From positions 1 through 19,076 of the forward strand of contig DASYYE010000487.1 of the NCBI GenBank assembly GCA_035946955.1: a DNA stretch of 19,076 bases. Reading direction: 5' to 3'. The stretch's first letter is position 1. The number at the start of each line of letters is the position of its first letter. The DNA is from DASYYE01 sp035946955 (GTDB taxonomy: Bacteria; Actinomycetota; Actinomycetes; Streptosporangiales; Streptosporangiaceae). Under the pieces are notes generated by a model, which worked only from the letters and a program-made list of their open reading frames with translations, searched no databases and had not been told where the DNA came from. Below are positions 7,554 to 14,790 of this stretch, piece by piece. The position numbers and the translations under genes were made by a program.

Positions 7554-8390
7554 TCAGCTCCCGCCCGTGGGACCGCTGTTGCCGCCACCGCCACCGCCAC
7601 CGCCACCGCCGGGACCGCCACCCGAACCTGCACTGAGGCTGTTCAGGGCCGCGGTGACCAGGGCCTGGGCGTGGGCGTTCAGGTTAGCGTTGGTGCCATT
7701 CACGACCCAGGACGGGCCAGAGAAGATCACCACGGTCACGCCGTTGTCAACACCACCGGTGGTGCCGCTGCTGGGGATACCGAGCAACTGGGCGGCCTTC
7801 ACAGACGCCTCGCCCAGTTCGCGGGAGTCGTTGACCGAGGTGGTCTGGCTGTTCCCGGTCTGCGTGTCGCCGAAGATCGAGCCGATGACCTGGCCCTGGT
7901 AGAAGATCAGCGCGAACTGCCGACCCTGGATGTTGTGCTCCTTGTAGAAGAAGTGCGGGCACGGGGACACGCGATCAAAGCAGTCGTCGCCCAGCACGTA
8001 GAACGGCACGTGTGCCGCTCCCAATTGCGCGCCGTTGCTGTCTTGGAAAGTCGTCTGGCCCTGGTGATCGGGATCGGGATTGGGGTCGCTGCCGTCGTCG
8101 TCGATGGCCATGCTGGAGGTGTAGGCGAAGACGCCCGGCGACACCTGGTACACGTTCACGTTCTTGGCCCGCGTCATGGTGTTGATGTGGGGCCTTGAGT
8201 TGACCTGGTTCGCGGCCGTCATGTTCGCCTTCACGAAGGCCAGCGCCTGGGCGGGCGTGAACGATGTGGCGGCCGCGTTCTTGACGCTGTGCGTCGAGGC
8301 GGCGTCGGCGCCCGAGCTAACGAGCGCGACGGCGATCGCGAAAGCTGCGGCGGTTGCTGCCACAGCGAAGCGCGTACGGTGGGATGACAT
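7554..8390 (-). CDS. Secreted GH75 chitosanase-like protein
   Basis: 278 residues. A signal peptide (basic start, core 8-25, cleavage near ADA-A at 28-31) leads to a GH75-like domain. Family landmarks are SSMAIDDDG (92-100), an Asp/Pro stretch, HVPFYVLGDDC (127-137), FALIFYQGQVIGSIFGD (159-175) and RELGEASVKAAQLLGI (190-205) followed by GTTGGVDNGVTVVIFSG. GH75 enzymes cleave chitosan using an Asp and a Glu in the GD...GEAS region; Asp175 and Glu194 are the candidates. The two are usually closer; here an inserted segment (about 176-190) separates them, so activity is not certain. The tail (257-278) is almost pure Gly, encoded by ACCGCC repeats on the plus strand. ATG 8390 has GGAGG about 9 bases upstream. 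It is monocistronic, divergent from the S41 peptidase gene. Confidence 0.82.
   Translation of the reverse strand: MSSHRTRFAVAATAAAFAIAVALVSSGADAASTHSVKNAAATSFTPAQALAFVKANMTAANQVNSRPHINTMTRAKNVNVYQVSPGVFAYTSSMAIDDDGSDPNPDPDHQGQTTFQDSNGAQLGAAHVPFYVLGDDCFDRVSPCPHFFYKEHNIQGRQFALIFYQGQVIGSIFGDTQTGNSQTTSVNDSRELGEASVKAAQLLGIPSSGTTGGVDNGVTVVIFSGPSWVVNGTNANLNAHAQALVTAALNSLSAGSGGGPGGGGGGGGGGNSGPTGGS
7587..7610. repeat. ACCGCC tandem repeat encoding a polyglycine tail
   Basis: Four perfect tandem copies of ACCGCC within a longer CCG/CCA-rich tract. On the minus strand they encode part of the Gly-rich C-terminus of the chitosanase-like protein. Copy number may vary between strains without shifting the frame. 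Confidence 0.8.
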
Positions 8391-8843
8391 GGCTGTGAGC
8401 CTCCATCAATCGTTAGTAAGGCTTACTTACAAACTTACCATCCGTGCCCTCTGTCGCATAGGTCCTTTATGAGCAAAATATGACGCTTGCCGACAGGTCC
8501 GACGCTCGCCACCTCGACGTGAAGTCGATCTTCGGGCAAGTGGATCAACCGGTGTTACGTATGCCGGCCGCGATCCCGTTGACCCTGGTGAGCAGGGCAC
8601 TCTCGAGCGCATTCGCACAGCCCATACCATCACGCGCCACACCATCACTCTCCGCCCGCGCCTCCAGAACGGCGGCTCTCCGCGCGCTCAGCGCTGACCA
8701 GCCCGTCACCGAGGGTGATCAGATTGCAGGCCCGGCGTGCTGTGGTAGTAGTAGGCCGTCCTGCTGGAGGGGTAGAAGCGTGGCTGCCGAACCCGCCTGC
8801 CGGGCGATGTCACCGGGCGGCCTGTGCCTTTAGCGTCGGCGGT
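8391..8843. other. Divergent intergenic region between the chitosanase-like and S41 peptidase genes
   Basis: No gene is recognisable. The left part carries the AT-rich palindrome described separately and must hold the promoter of the minus-strand gene. The right part should hold the plus-strand promoter. Clear sigma-70 hexamer pairs were not found. Confidence 0.5.
8413..8429. promoter_or_regulatory. Palindromic operator candidate upstream of the chitosanase-like gene
   Basis: TTAGTAAGGCTTACTTA is a near-perfect palindrome; its core AGTAAG-G-CTTACT (8415-8427) is exact around one centre base. Further CTTAC/TTAC half-sites follow (to 8438). It is strikingly AT-rich for this genome and lies 22-40 bases before the ATG at 8390, a natural repressor position. 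The binding regulator cannot be named. Confidence 0.55.
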
Positions 8844-10292
8844 ATGACCATTTTTAGATCGGCATTCAGCCGGCCGGTGGCGGAGGCGGTGATTGCGGTG
8901 GCGGCTGTGGCCGTGCTCGGGATCCCGGCCGCGGCCGCTGCGGGCACGCCGGTGCCGGGTGCTGGTGTGACGGGGCCCGGGCGCGGCACCTTGACCGGGG
9001 TCTGGCGCACCGACGGGTATGGCATGATCATTGTCGTCACCGGGCGGCAGGGGCTGGTGTATCAGACCACCTCGGGAAGCTGCCTGTATGTGCAGCAGGC
9101 GGCCAGGATCGGCAAGCCGGGCCGTGGTGGAGTCCAGCGCTTTGGCGTCCACGGCGTCACGACCACCCTGGCCTGGCCGGTCGGCCACGGGCAGGGGTGG
9201 ATTCACCCGCTTGGTTCGGCTGGCAACATCGGCATGCAGCGGATCGGCGCGCTGCCGGGCCGGTGCACCCGGCCGGCTCCTCGGGGCCCGGTGACATCGT
9301 TCCTGATTTTTGCCAGGACGTTCGCGGAGAACTATCCGTTTTTCGCAAGCCAGCATGTCGGCTGGCGAGCAGTGGTGGCGCGCTACCAGGCACAGGTCGG
9401 CCCGCGGACCTCCCCGGGTGAGCTGTACCGCGTCTTGGTGGACATGGTGCGGCCGCTGCATAACGCGCACACCGACGTGATCTCAGCCGACCACAAGCAG
9501 GCATTCGAAGGCCTGCGCCGGCATACCAGGCCGTGGTCAGCGGCGTTTTGCGCCCGGGCACAGCAGGTCACCGACCAGCGGCTGGGCGGCCGCCTGCACA
9601 CCTGGGGACACGGCAACATCGCATACGCGACACTGCCGGGCCATCTTGGTTACCTGCGCCTCAGCGCCTTCATGGCCTACGCCGGGGAGGGCAGCAGCTA
9701 CCAGGCCGACCAGGCCGTGCTGGGCCGGGCGTTGAACACCGTGTTCACCGCCACCCGGGTGCGGTCACTGCGCGGCCTGATCATCGACGTACGCTGCAAC
9801 CCCGGCGGTGATGACGCGCTGGGCCTGCAGGTCGCCTCTCGCCTGACCGTCCGCCCGTACCTGGCCTACTCCAAGCAGGCTCGTGACCCCGCCGGCCGCG
9901 GCGGCTTCACCGCGCTGCAGCCCATCATGGTGCGGCCCGCGCATGCCCCGCTGTTCACCGGCCCGATCGCGATGCTGACCAGCGACCTCACCAACAGTGC
10001 AGGCGAGACGTTCACCCAGGCGATGATAGGCCGCACCCCCGCACCGGTCAGGATCGGCATGGCCACCCAAGGTGTCTTCTCCGACGTGCTGAACCGGGTG
10101 CTGCCTGACGGCATCTTGTTCGGGCTGCCGAACGAGGAGTTCGTAACCCCCGCCGGAACGACCTTTGACAACCGCGGCATCCCACCGGACATTGAGCTGC
10201 CCACCTTCACCCGTTACCAGTTGACCCATCACCTCGACCCGGTGCTGGCCACAGCACGCCGGCTGCTCACCCGGCACCGATCGCCACTGTGA
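8844..10292 (+). CDS. Secreted S41-family serine peptidase (tricorn/IRBP-like type)
   Basis: 482 residues. A signal peptide or membrane anchor lies at about 12-34. A lipocalin-like or unassigned N-terminal part (45-140) precedes the S41 domain. Landmarks are LHNAHTDV (205-212), with His209 in the place of the catalytic base of tricorn-like members, GLIIDVRCNPGG (311-322), and MLTSDLTNSAGE (377-388), with Ser385 as nucleophile. The end, GTTFDNRGIPPDIELP, is the usual S41 closing motif. Presence of the His and absence of an obvious PDZ domain fit the non-processing branch rather than C-terminal processing peptidases with a Ser/Lys pair. ATG 8844 was chosen because the signal peptide starts there; its RBS is weak (GGCGG) and the frame is open from 8715. 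A strong hairpin follows the stop at once, so it is probably monocistronic. The substrate is unknown. Confidence 0.87.
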   Translation: MTIFRSAFSRPVAEAVIAVAAVAVLGIPAAAAAGTPVPGAGVTGPGRGTLTGVWRTDGYGMIIVVTGRQGLVYQTTSGSCLYVQQAARIGKPGRGGVQRFGVHGVTTTLAWPVGHGQGWIHPLGSAGNIGMQRIGALPGRCTRPAPRGPVTSFLIFARTFAENYPFFASQHVGWRAVVARYQAQVGPRTSPGELYRVLVDMVRPLHNAHTDVISADHKQAFEGLRRHTRPWSAAFCARAQQVTDQRLGGRLHTWGHGNIAYATLPGHLGYLRLSAFMAYAGEGSSYQADQAVLGRALNTVFTATRVRSLRGLIIDVRCNPGGDDALGLQVASRLTVRPYLAYSKQARDPAGRGGFTALQPIMVRPAHAPLFTGPIAMLTSDLTNSAGETFTQAMIGRTPAPVRIGMATQGVFSDVLNRVLPDGILFGLPNEEFVTPAGTTFDNRGIPPDIELPTFTRYQLTHHLDPVLATARRLLTRHRSPL

Positions 10293-10300
10293 AGAGCCAG

Positions 10301-10332
10301 CCCGCGCGGCCCGCTGCCCGGGGCCGCGCGGG
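10301..10332 (+). terminator. Strong hairpin terminator after the S41 peptidase gene
   Basis: CCCGCGCGGCCC (10301-10312) pairs perfectly with GGGCCGCGCGGG (10321-10332) across an 8-base loop, starting 8 bases after the stop. The 12-bp all-GC stem has no U-tract, typical for high-GC actinomycetes. Confidence 0.75.
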
Positions 10333-10771
10333 CACGCGGATAGAACCCCGCACGGCGGCGAACCACGGCGACCGTGACGGCCCGGGGGTTAGCAAGATCC
10401 GGCCGGTGAGCCTCCACCTCGCCGTGCAGGCCGGGTGACCGCACCGGCGGGAAGAAGATGTGGCATCACGTGCCCGCGGCGACCACACCCAGGCACCAGC
10501 ATCCCCAGCCCCGATCGCCATCCCAGACGTGTGCGCCGCCGAACGCCCGGCCCACAGCGCCCAGATCCGAACGGCTGCCGCCAGGCGCCGGGGTGCTCGG
10601 CCCCACCAGCCAGTACAGGCTTGCTGCGGGAGCCCGCCCGGCGGCGGAAGGCCGGGACGAAGGTCTGGCGACACCTGGTCGTTGGGCTCTGGGATGAGGC
10701 GAGCCGCTGGTGCGAGGCGAGGGGTTCTGGCATGACGGCCGGGCGGTAGACATCAACCCGTTCGAAAATCC
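10333..10771. other. Gene-free stretch before the broken SRPBCC gene
   Basis: Frames are open on both strands because of high GC, but none reads as a known protein or has an RBS. I see no RNA gene or repeat. The missing N-terminus and promoter of the SRPBCC gene would be expected near its right end. Confidence 0.4.
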
Positions 10772-11276
10772 TGGGGTGCGCGGCAGCCAAGGTGGATCCC
10801 CGGCCGCGTAGCGACCCGTGCGGTCGAGATCGACGCACCGCCGTCGGCGGTCTGGCCGTGGCTGGTGCCAGATGGGGCCCGGCCGCGGCGGCGCCTATAC
10901 CTACGCCTGGATCGAGCGCCGGCTCGGAATCGACATCCACAACACCGACCGCATCATCCCCGGGTTTCAGCGCCTCGAGGTCGGTGATGAGGTTCCGATG
11001 CCGGGCTATGCGATGCGGGTGGAGCGGCTCGATCCCGAGCGTGCGATGGTCTTCCGCGCCAGCAACCACGCCTGGGTGTGGTCGTTGGACCTGCGGCCAG
11101 CCAACGGGCATACCCGGCTGGTCAGCCGCAACCGGTTCGACATCTCCGCTTTGTCGTGGAAGGACAAGCTTGCCTACCCCGTCATCGAACCCGGCTCGTG
11201 GGTGATGGAGCGCAAGATGCTCCTCACCATCAAACAGCGCGCCGAACACCTCGCCCGCACACAGCCACCCGCATAA
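10772..11276 (+). pseudogene. SRPBCC-family protein gene broken by a frameshift
   Basis: Two frames together give one protein. The first (from about 10772) reads WGA, then VATRAVEIDAPPSAVWPWLV; one base later the second frame continues QMGPGRGGAYTYAWIERRLG to the stop at 11274-11276. Relatives have an unbroken APPxxVWPWLVQMGxGRGGxYSYDWLE, so one extra C at 10868-10869 breaks the gene. Later landmarks are IDIHNTDRIIPGFQRLEVGDEV, TRLVSRNRF and a C-terminal helix with MERKMLLTIKQRAEHL. SRPBCC proteins are helix-grip folds that bind lipids or other hydrophobic ligands. The part before 10811 is also shorter than in relatives and has no start codon in frame, which suggests real decay rather than one sequencing error. 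A shortened product from ATG 10872 is possible but would lack the first strand. Confidence 0.72.
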
Positions 11277-11399
11277 CCAGTCACGGCGGGGCCCGGACAG
11301 CCAGCCCCACGTGCCCGCGCGGGGCCTGAGTCGGCACACCGCCAGACGGCAATGCGGGCACTCGCACCAGGCGGCAGGACGTGACGCGTTGACGGGCGG

Positions 11400-12059
11400 T
11401 TAGGTCAGTTCGATTGCGATGTCTGGGGGTTGGCGGAGTGTGTTGTGCACGGTGCAGTGTGAGGCCACTGCGAGCAGGGCCGCCTCGCGGCCATGTGAGA
11501 TGCCTTCGGGTACCCGGATGGTGAGCCCGACGTTCCCGACTCGGGCTGGCCGGTCGGCGGCGGTGGCGAAGTTGGCGGTGACGTGCAGCCCGTCGCGGTT
11601 CAGCCCATGGCGGGCCAGGTAGCGACCCGCGTAGAAGGCGACGCATGAGCTGAGTGAGGCGACGAGCAACTCTGTTGGCGTCATCGCGGTGTCCGCGCCG
11701 CCTGCGGCTATGGCCTGGTCGGTCAGCAGCGTATGGCCGCGTGTGGCTACTGCGTAAGACTCGCCGCCCAGGTAGGTTACGTCAACCTGGCTGGCCGCGG
11801 CGTCGCCACTACTACCGTCGGCGGCTGCGGCTTGCCGGAGCAGCGCCCCCGCGAGTTGCCGCGCTTCGGCTGGGGTGAGCGCTGCCCAGGTGCCGTCTGA
11901 TTGGCCAGGGACATGGCCTAGGTCGAGGCTGACCAGCCGGGCGGGCCGTTCCGGGCTGCCGAGGGCGAGCCGCCCCACCTGCACTTGCCTCCTCCCACAG
12001 GTGGTGCGAAAGACGGGCTGCTCGTGGGCTGGTGGCGCGCTGCTTGGGTGGGGGCACAC
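11400..12059 (-). CDS. OsmC-type thiol peroxidase family protein with N-terminal extension
   Basis: 219 residues from GTG 12059, chosen because AAGGAGG lies 6 bases upstream. The OsmC/Ohr-like domain covers about 92-219: VDVTYLGGESYAVATRGHTL, then MTPTELLVASLSSCVAFYA with the first Cys (139), and VASHCTVHNTL with the second (202), the two redox cysteines of the family. Members reduce organic hydroperoxides or persulfides. The first 90 residues are an extension unusual for OsmC: VGRLALGSPERPARLVSLDL and DGTWAALTPAEARQLAGALL look like a small separate domain with a helix, followed by a Gly/Ser/Ala linker. Its role is unknown. The gene follows the SQR-like gene by 71 bases, so a shared transcript and a role in sulfide or persulfide handling are likely. 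Confidence 0.87.
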   Translation of the reverse strand: MCPHPSSAPPAHEQPVFRTTCGRRQVQVGRLALGSPERPARLVSLDLGHVPGQSDGTWAALTPAEARQLAGALLRQAAAADGSSGDAAASQVDVTYLGGESYAVATRGHTLLTDQAIAAGGADTAMTPTELLVASLSSCVAFYAGRYLARHGLNRDGLHVTANFATAADRPARVGNVGLTIRVPEGISHGREAALLAVASHCTVHNTLRQPPDIAIELT

Positions 12060-12086
12060 GTGGATCCTCCTTGGTTGTCCCGCAGG

Positions 12087-12130
12087 CCAGCCAGATGGTG
12101 CCGTGGTCAAGGGCCAGGCCGGCTGGCTGG
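12087..12130 (-). repeat. Inverted repeat between the SQR-like and OsmC genes
   Basis: CCAGCCAG (12087-12094) and CTGGCTGG (12123-12130) are perfect 8-bp arms around 28 bases. The repeat begins right after the SQR-like stop and ends about 12 bases before the OsmC RBS. It may partly terminate or stabilise the transcript between the genes. Confidence 0.4.
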
Positions 12131-13339
12131 TCAGGGGAGCGTGACGTATCCGTGGCGGGCCTTCCAGAGGAAGTACTTCTCGAACGCGAGTTTCATCGCG
12201 TGGGCCTGCGGCCCGGGGATGAGCAGCCCGTGCTTGCGGGGTGGCAGCATCTTGTCGGCCAGGATGATCACGCCGTTGTTCCCGGCATCCATCACGCACA
12301 CCGCCGGGATGTCGCCGAACGCCTTGCGGGAGACCGGCGCCTCGCCCTTGATCTGCGCGGCGATGTTGCGGGCCGCCACATGCGCCATCCGCTCGGCGGG
12401 GAACCCGGTCTTCGGGACGCCGACGGGGGTGGGGGTCTGCCAGGGCACGTCCACGGCCACCGCGATGCCCACCGCGTAGACCTCATCGCGGGTGAGGGTC
12501 TGGTAGGTGTCGCGGACCTTCACGTAGCCCTTGGCGTCGGCGATCTCACCGCTGGCCCGGATCACCTCCTGCCCGGCGAACGGGGGCACGATCATGGCGT
12601 ATTTGAAGTCGACCGCCTTGCCGTCGGCGAGCACGAGCCGCCCTTCGTCGACGTGGTCCATGGCGGTGCCCATCACCGGGGTGATGTGCTCCTTCTTGAG
12701 GAACATCGACAGCAGCGCCTCGCCGTGCGGCAGACCGCCAATGCCAAAATGCCCGAGGAACGGCTCCGAGGACACCCAGGTGAGCTTGACCTGCCGCTTC
12801 AGGCCGGCCTTGCGCAGTTGGTAGGACACGTTGAACAGGTATTCGTAGGCGGCACCGAAGCACCCGGCGCCCTGCGTGGCGCCCACGACGATGTCGCCTG
12901 GTGCCCGGAGGAACTGCCGCCAGCCTTCCCCAGCCTTGATGGCATCGTCCAGGGTAGTGATCGTGTAGGCGTTGCCGCCGGGGCCCAGGCCGGGGACCAC
13001 GCCGAAGCTGTTGCGGTAGCCGGTCGCAATGACCAGGTAGTCGTAGTCATGGACGCCATCGTTGGTGGTCACCTTGCGGGCGTTCAGGTCCAGGGCAGTG
13101 GCCTCGGCGTGGATGAAGTCGACGCCATGGGTCTCGAACGTCGGCGCCAGCGGGAATGTGATGTCAGCGGGGCGGCGCTTGCCGAACGGCAGCCAGATCA
13201 GCGACGGGTTGAACAGGAACCTGTCCGAGGCCGACACCACCCGCACGTCAACATCCCCGTGCAGTTCGTGCCGCACCGCCAGGGCCGCGGTTAGTCCCGC
13301 GAAATTCCCGCCCAGCACCAGAACCTTCTTCCGGCTCAT
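12131..13339 (-). CDS. Sulfide:quinone oxidoreductase-like FAD flavoprotein
   Basis: 402 residues, from an ATG with AAGGAAG 7 bases upstream. FAD-binding motifs are VLVLGGNFAGL (6-16) and YLVIATGY (101-108); the C-terminal VYAVGIAVAV is the second FAD contact. The protein has exactly two cysteines: Cys160 in GAGCFGAAYEYLF and Cys348 in AVCVMDAGNNG. Both fall where SQR has its catalytic pair (Cys160 and Cys356 in the Acidithiobacillus enzyme); a third SQR cysteine near residue 128 is absent. SQR oxidises sulfide to polysulfide or persulfide and passes electrons to quinone at the membrane. The C-terminal stretch (GLLIPGPQAHAMKLAFEKYF) fits membrane association. NDH-2-like enzymes lack this Cys pair. 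The gene leads an operon with an OsmC protein and follows a CsoR/CstR-like palindrome, supporting a sulfide role. Confidence 0.85.
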   Translation of the reverse strand: MSRKKVLVLGGNFAGLTAALAVRHELHGDVDVRVVSASDRFLFNPSLIWLPFGKRRPADITFPLAPTFETHGVDFIHAEATALDLNARKVTTNDGVHDYDYLVIATGYRNSFGVVPGLGPGGNAYTITTLDDAIKAGEGWRQFLRAPGDIVVGATQGAGCFGAAYEYLFNVSYQLRKAGLKRQVKLTWVSSEPFLGHFGIGGLPHGEALLSMFLKKEHITPVMGTAMDHVDEGRLVLADGKAVDFKYAMIVPPFAGQEVIRASGEIADAKGYVKVRDTYQTLTRDEVYAVGIAVAVDVPWQTPTPVGVPKTGFPAERMAHVAARNIAAQIKGEAPVSRKAFGDIPAVCVMDAGNNGVIILADKMLPPRKHGLLIPGPQAHAMKLAFEKYFLWKARHGYVTLP

Positions 13340-13409
13340 AACGCCACTTCCTTCACACTGGATGCTCCGGGCTGCTGACCGGGGTTCAGAGCCTCTCACT
13401 GTCTGCAAC

Positions 13410-13425
13410 ATACCCCTGGGGGTAT
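13410..13425. promoter_or_regulatory. CsoR/CstR-like operator candidate upstream of the SQR-OsmC operon
   Basis: ATACCCC-TG-GGGGTAT is a perfect 7-bp inverted repeat with a 2-base centre, 71 bases before the SQR-like start. G/C runs flanked by AT ends are the hallmark of CsoR-family operators, including CstR, the persulfide sensor that controls SQR genes. A possible -10 (TATGTT on the minus strand, 13407-13412) overlaps it. No regulator gene is in the window. Confidence 0.65.
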
Positions 13426-13496
13426 AGTCCGCCCAGGGCCGTAGGTCCCGACTTGTGGCCAGCGGCCTGGCCGGGTCGCTGAATGAGCCAGCCCGG

Positions 13497-14384
13497 TTAG
13501 TGGCGCTGTGGAGCCGCGGCCTGCCGGGCGGCGAGCTGACGCAGGATGTCTGCCCAGTGGGTGAACAGCAGCAGGTGTCCTTCGCCGGGGAGCATGGTCA
13601 AGCTGGCTTGCGGCATCACGTGGGCGAGGTGGCCGGCCATGCTGGGGAAGATCTCCGTGTCCGCGGTGCCGTGCCAGATGCTGGCCGGCACTCCGGCCTC
13701 CGCGGGGGTGAAGCCCCAGGGCAGGGTGACGGCGCGGCCGTAGTCGAGCATCCCGGCGGTGCCCTGCCGCCACGCCTCGGCCTGGCTGGCGGCCAGCATC
13801 GCGGCGATCCCCGGCTGGGCCGCGGCTGCCCGGTCGGCCGCGGGGGCGGTGGCCAGATCACGGTCTTGGGCTGCTCCGGGGTCGGCCAGCACGGCGCGGC
13901 GCTGCCGGGCCAGGAACATCTTGACCAGCGGCGGCGCCGACCGGCACAACGAGGCGAAGTTGCGGTACTCCTTGCGCGCCTGGTCGAGGTGCCCGGCGCC
14001 GACGAGCCAGCCGCCGAGAGCACTGACCAGGCCGACCGCGCTGACCCGGTCCGGATGCTGGCGAGCCAGGGCCAGAGCGTACGGGCCGCCCCAGGACCAG
14101 CCGAGGGCGGTGAACCGGCCAATGCCCAGCTGCCCAGCCAGCTCGATGCCGTCCTGGGCCCAGGACCGCAGCGTGTAGCCGGGCAGCAGGTCCGAGCCGC
14201 CCAGCCCGGGCGGATCGATGGCCAGCAGCCGGACCCCAGCCCCGGCCGCCAGGCTGTCATCAGGATGCCGCGCCAGCCGGCAGTGCCCGTAACCAGCGAC
14301 GTACAAAACGGGAACGCCGTGCGGGTCCCCTACATCCGCGACCATCATCCGCCGCCCATCAGGCAGCCGCAGCGCACGATCCAT
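13497..14384 (-). CDS. Alpha/beta hydrolase
   Basis: 295 residues. The fold is clear from the nucleophile elbow GWSWGG with Ser97, the acid in HGTADTEIF (Asp242) and the His in PGEGHLLLF (His270), all in proper order and spacing. AIDPPGLGGSD (55-65) is the usual strand-4 loop. The oxyanion region reads VAGYGHCR instead of the common HGxP. A lid of about 80 residues (130-215), rich in Ala, Gln and Arg, lies between core strands. The ATG at 14384 has GGGGAGG 5 bases upstream and is preferred to the in-frame start at 14408. There is no signal peptide, so it is cytosolic. It lies upstream of the SQR operon on the same strand, but 157 bases and an operator separate them. The substrate cannot be told; esterase, lactonase or epoxide-type hydrolases are all possible. 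Confidence 0.88.
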   Translation of the reverse strand: MDRALRLPDGRRMMVADVGDPHGVPVLYVAGYGHCRLARHPDDSLAAGAGVRLLAIDPPGLGGSDLLPGYTLRSWAQDGIELAGQLGIGRFTALGWSWGGPYALALARQHPDRVSAVGLVSALGGWLVGAGHLDQARKEYRNFASLCRSAPPLVKMFLARQRRAVLADPGAAQDRDLATAPAADRAAAAQPGIAAMLAASQAEAWRQGTAGMLDYGRAVTLPWGFTPAEAGVPASIWHGTADTEIFPSMAGHLAHVMPQASLTMLPGEGHLLLFTHWADILRQLAARQAAAPQRH

Positions 14385-14790
14385 CACAACCTCCCCGGCC
14401 AGCACCATTCCCAGTCATGCACGACACCCCAGACGGTCACAGGGCCAAACGTCACACAAGCCCACACCGGCGCTGCGTGACGTTCCTCACCGCCCAGCCA
14501 GACATCTGCTCCCCCGCCCAAGGACCCGCGCCGCCATGCCACGGACCGACGCGCAGGGCTCCCCGGCACCGTGGACGCTTAGGGCACTGGCGAGCACCGG
14601 CAGCCGCCAGACAGGCAGAACAACCCCAATCTGTGCCATCTCTTATCTGCCGGTCCTGATCGCGCAACCGACCAGATCGGCGGATCCCGCGCGGCGTCCG
14701 CAGCCAGCCATCGTTGCGCAGCGCGAATGGCGGTCAAGAGTGTGAGCGTCCTGATCACCGAATCGGCATGCTTCCTGGCGTCGGAACTTG
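14385..14790. other. Gene-free stretch between hydrolase and decayed phosphoglucomutase
   Basis: No recognisable gene, RNA or repeat. Short open frames on both strands lack an RBS and protein-like character. The promoter of the alpha/beta hydrolase should lie near 14400-14470. Confidence 0.45.

Noticed and set aside
8413..8429. DtxR/IdeR iron box
   Set aside because: The site shares TTAG and a palindromic form with TTAGGTTAGGCTAACCTAA, but its length (17) and inner bases differ, and the gene is not an iron gene.
11301..11329. Bidirectional terminator between the convergent SRPBCC and OsmC genes
   Set aside because: Only short imperfect GC stems are visible, none better than chance.
10389..11339. 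316-codon minus-strand frame over the SRPBCC region
   Set aside because: The plus strand holds recognisable SRPBCC sequence; the minus translation is an unstructured shadow.
12032..13294. Long plus-strand open frame (420 codons) opposite the SQR-like gene
   Set aside because: It is antisense to a clear FAD enzyme; its His/Val/Asp/Arg-rich translation has no domain and comes from codon bias.
14541..14576. CCACGG...CCGTGG inverted repeat as a terminator
   Set aside because: Arms of 6 bp around 24 bases are expected by chance in such GC-rich DNA, and no gene ends nearby.
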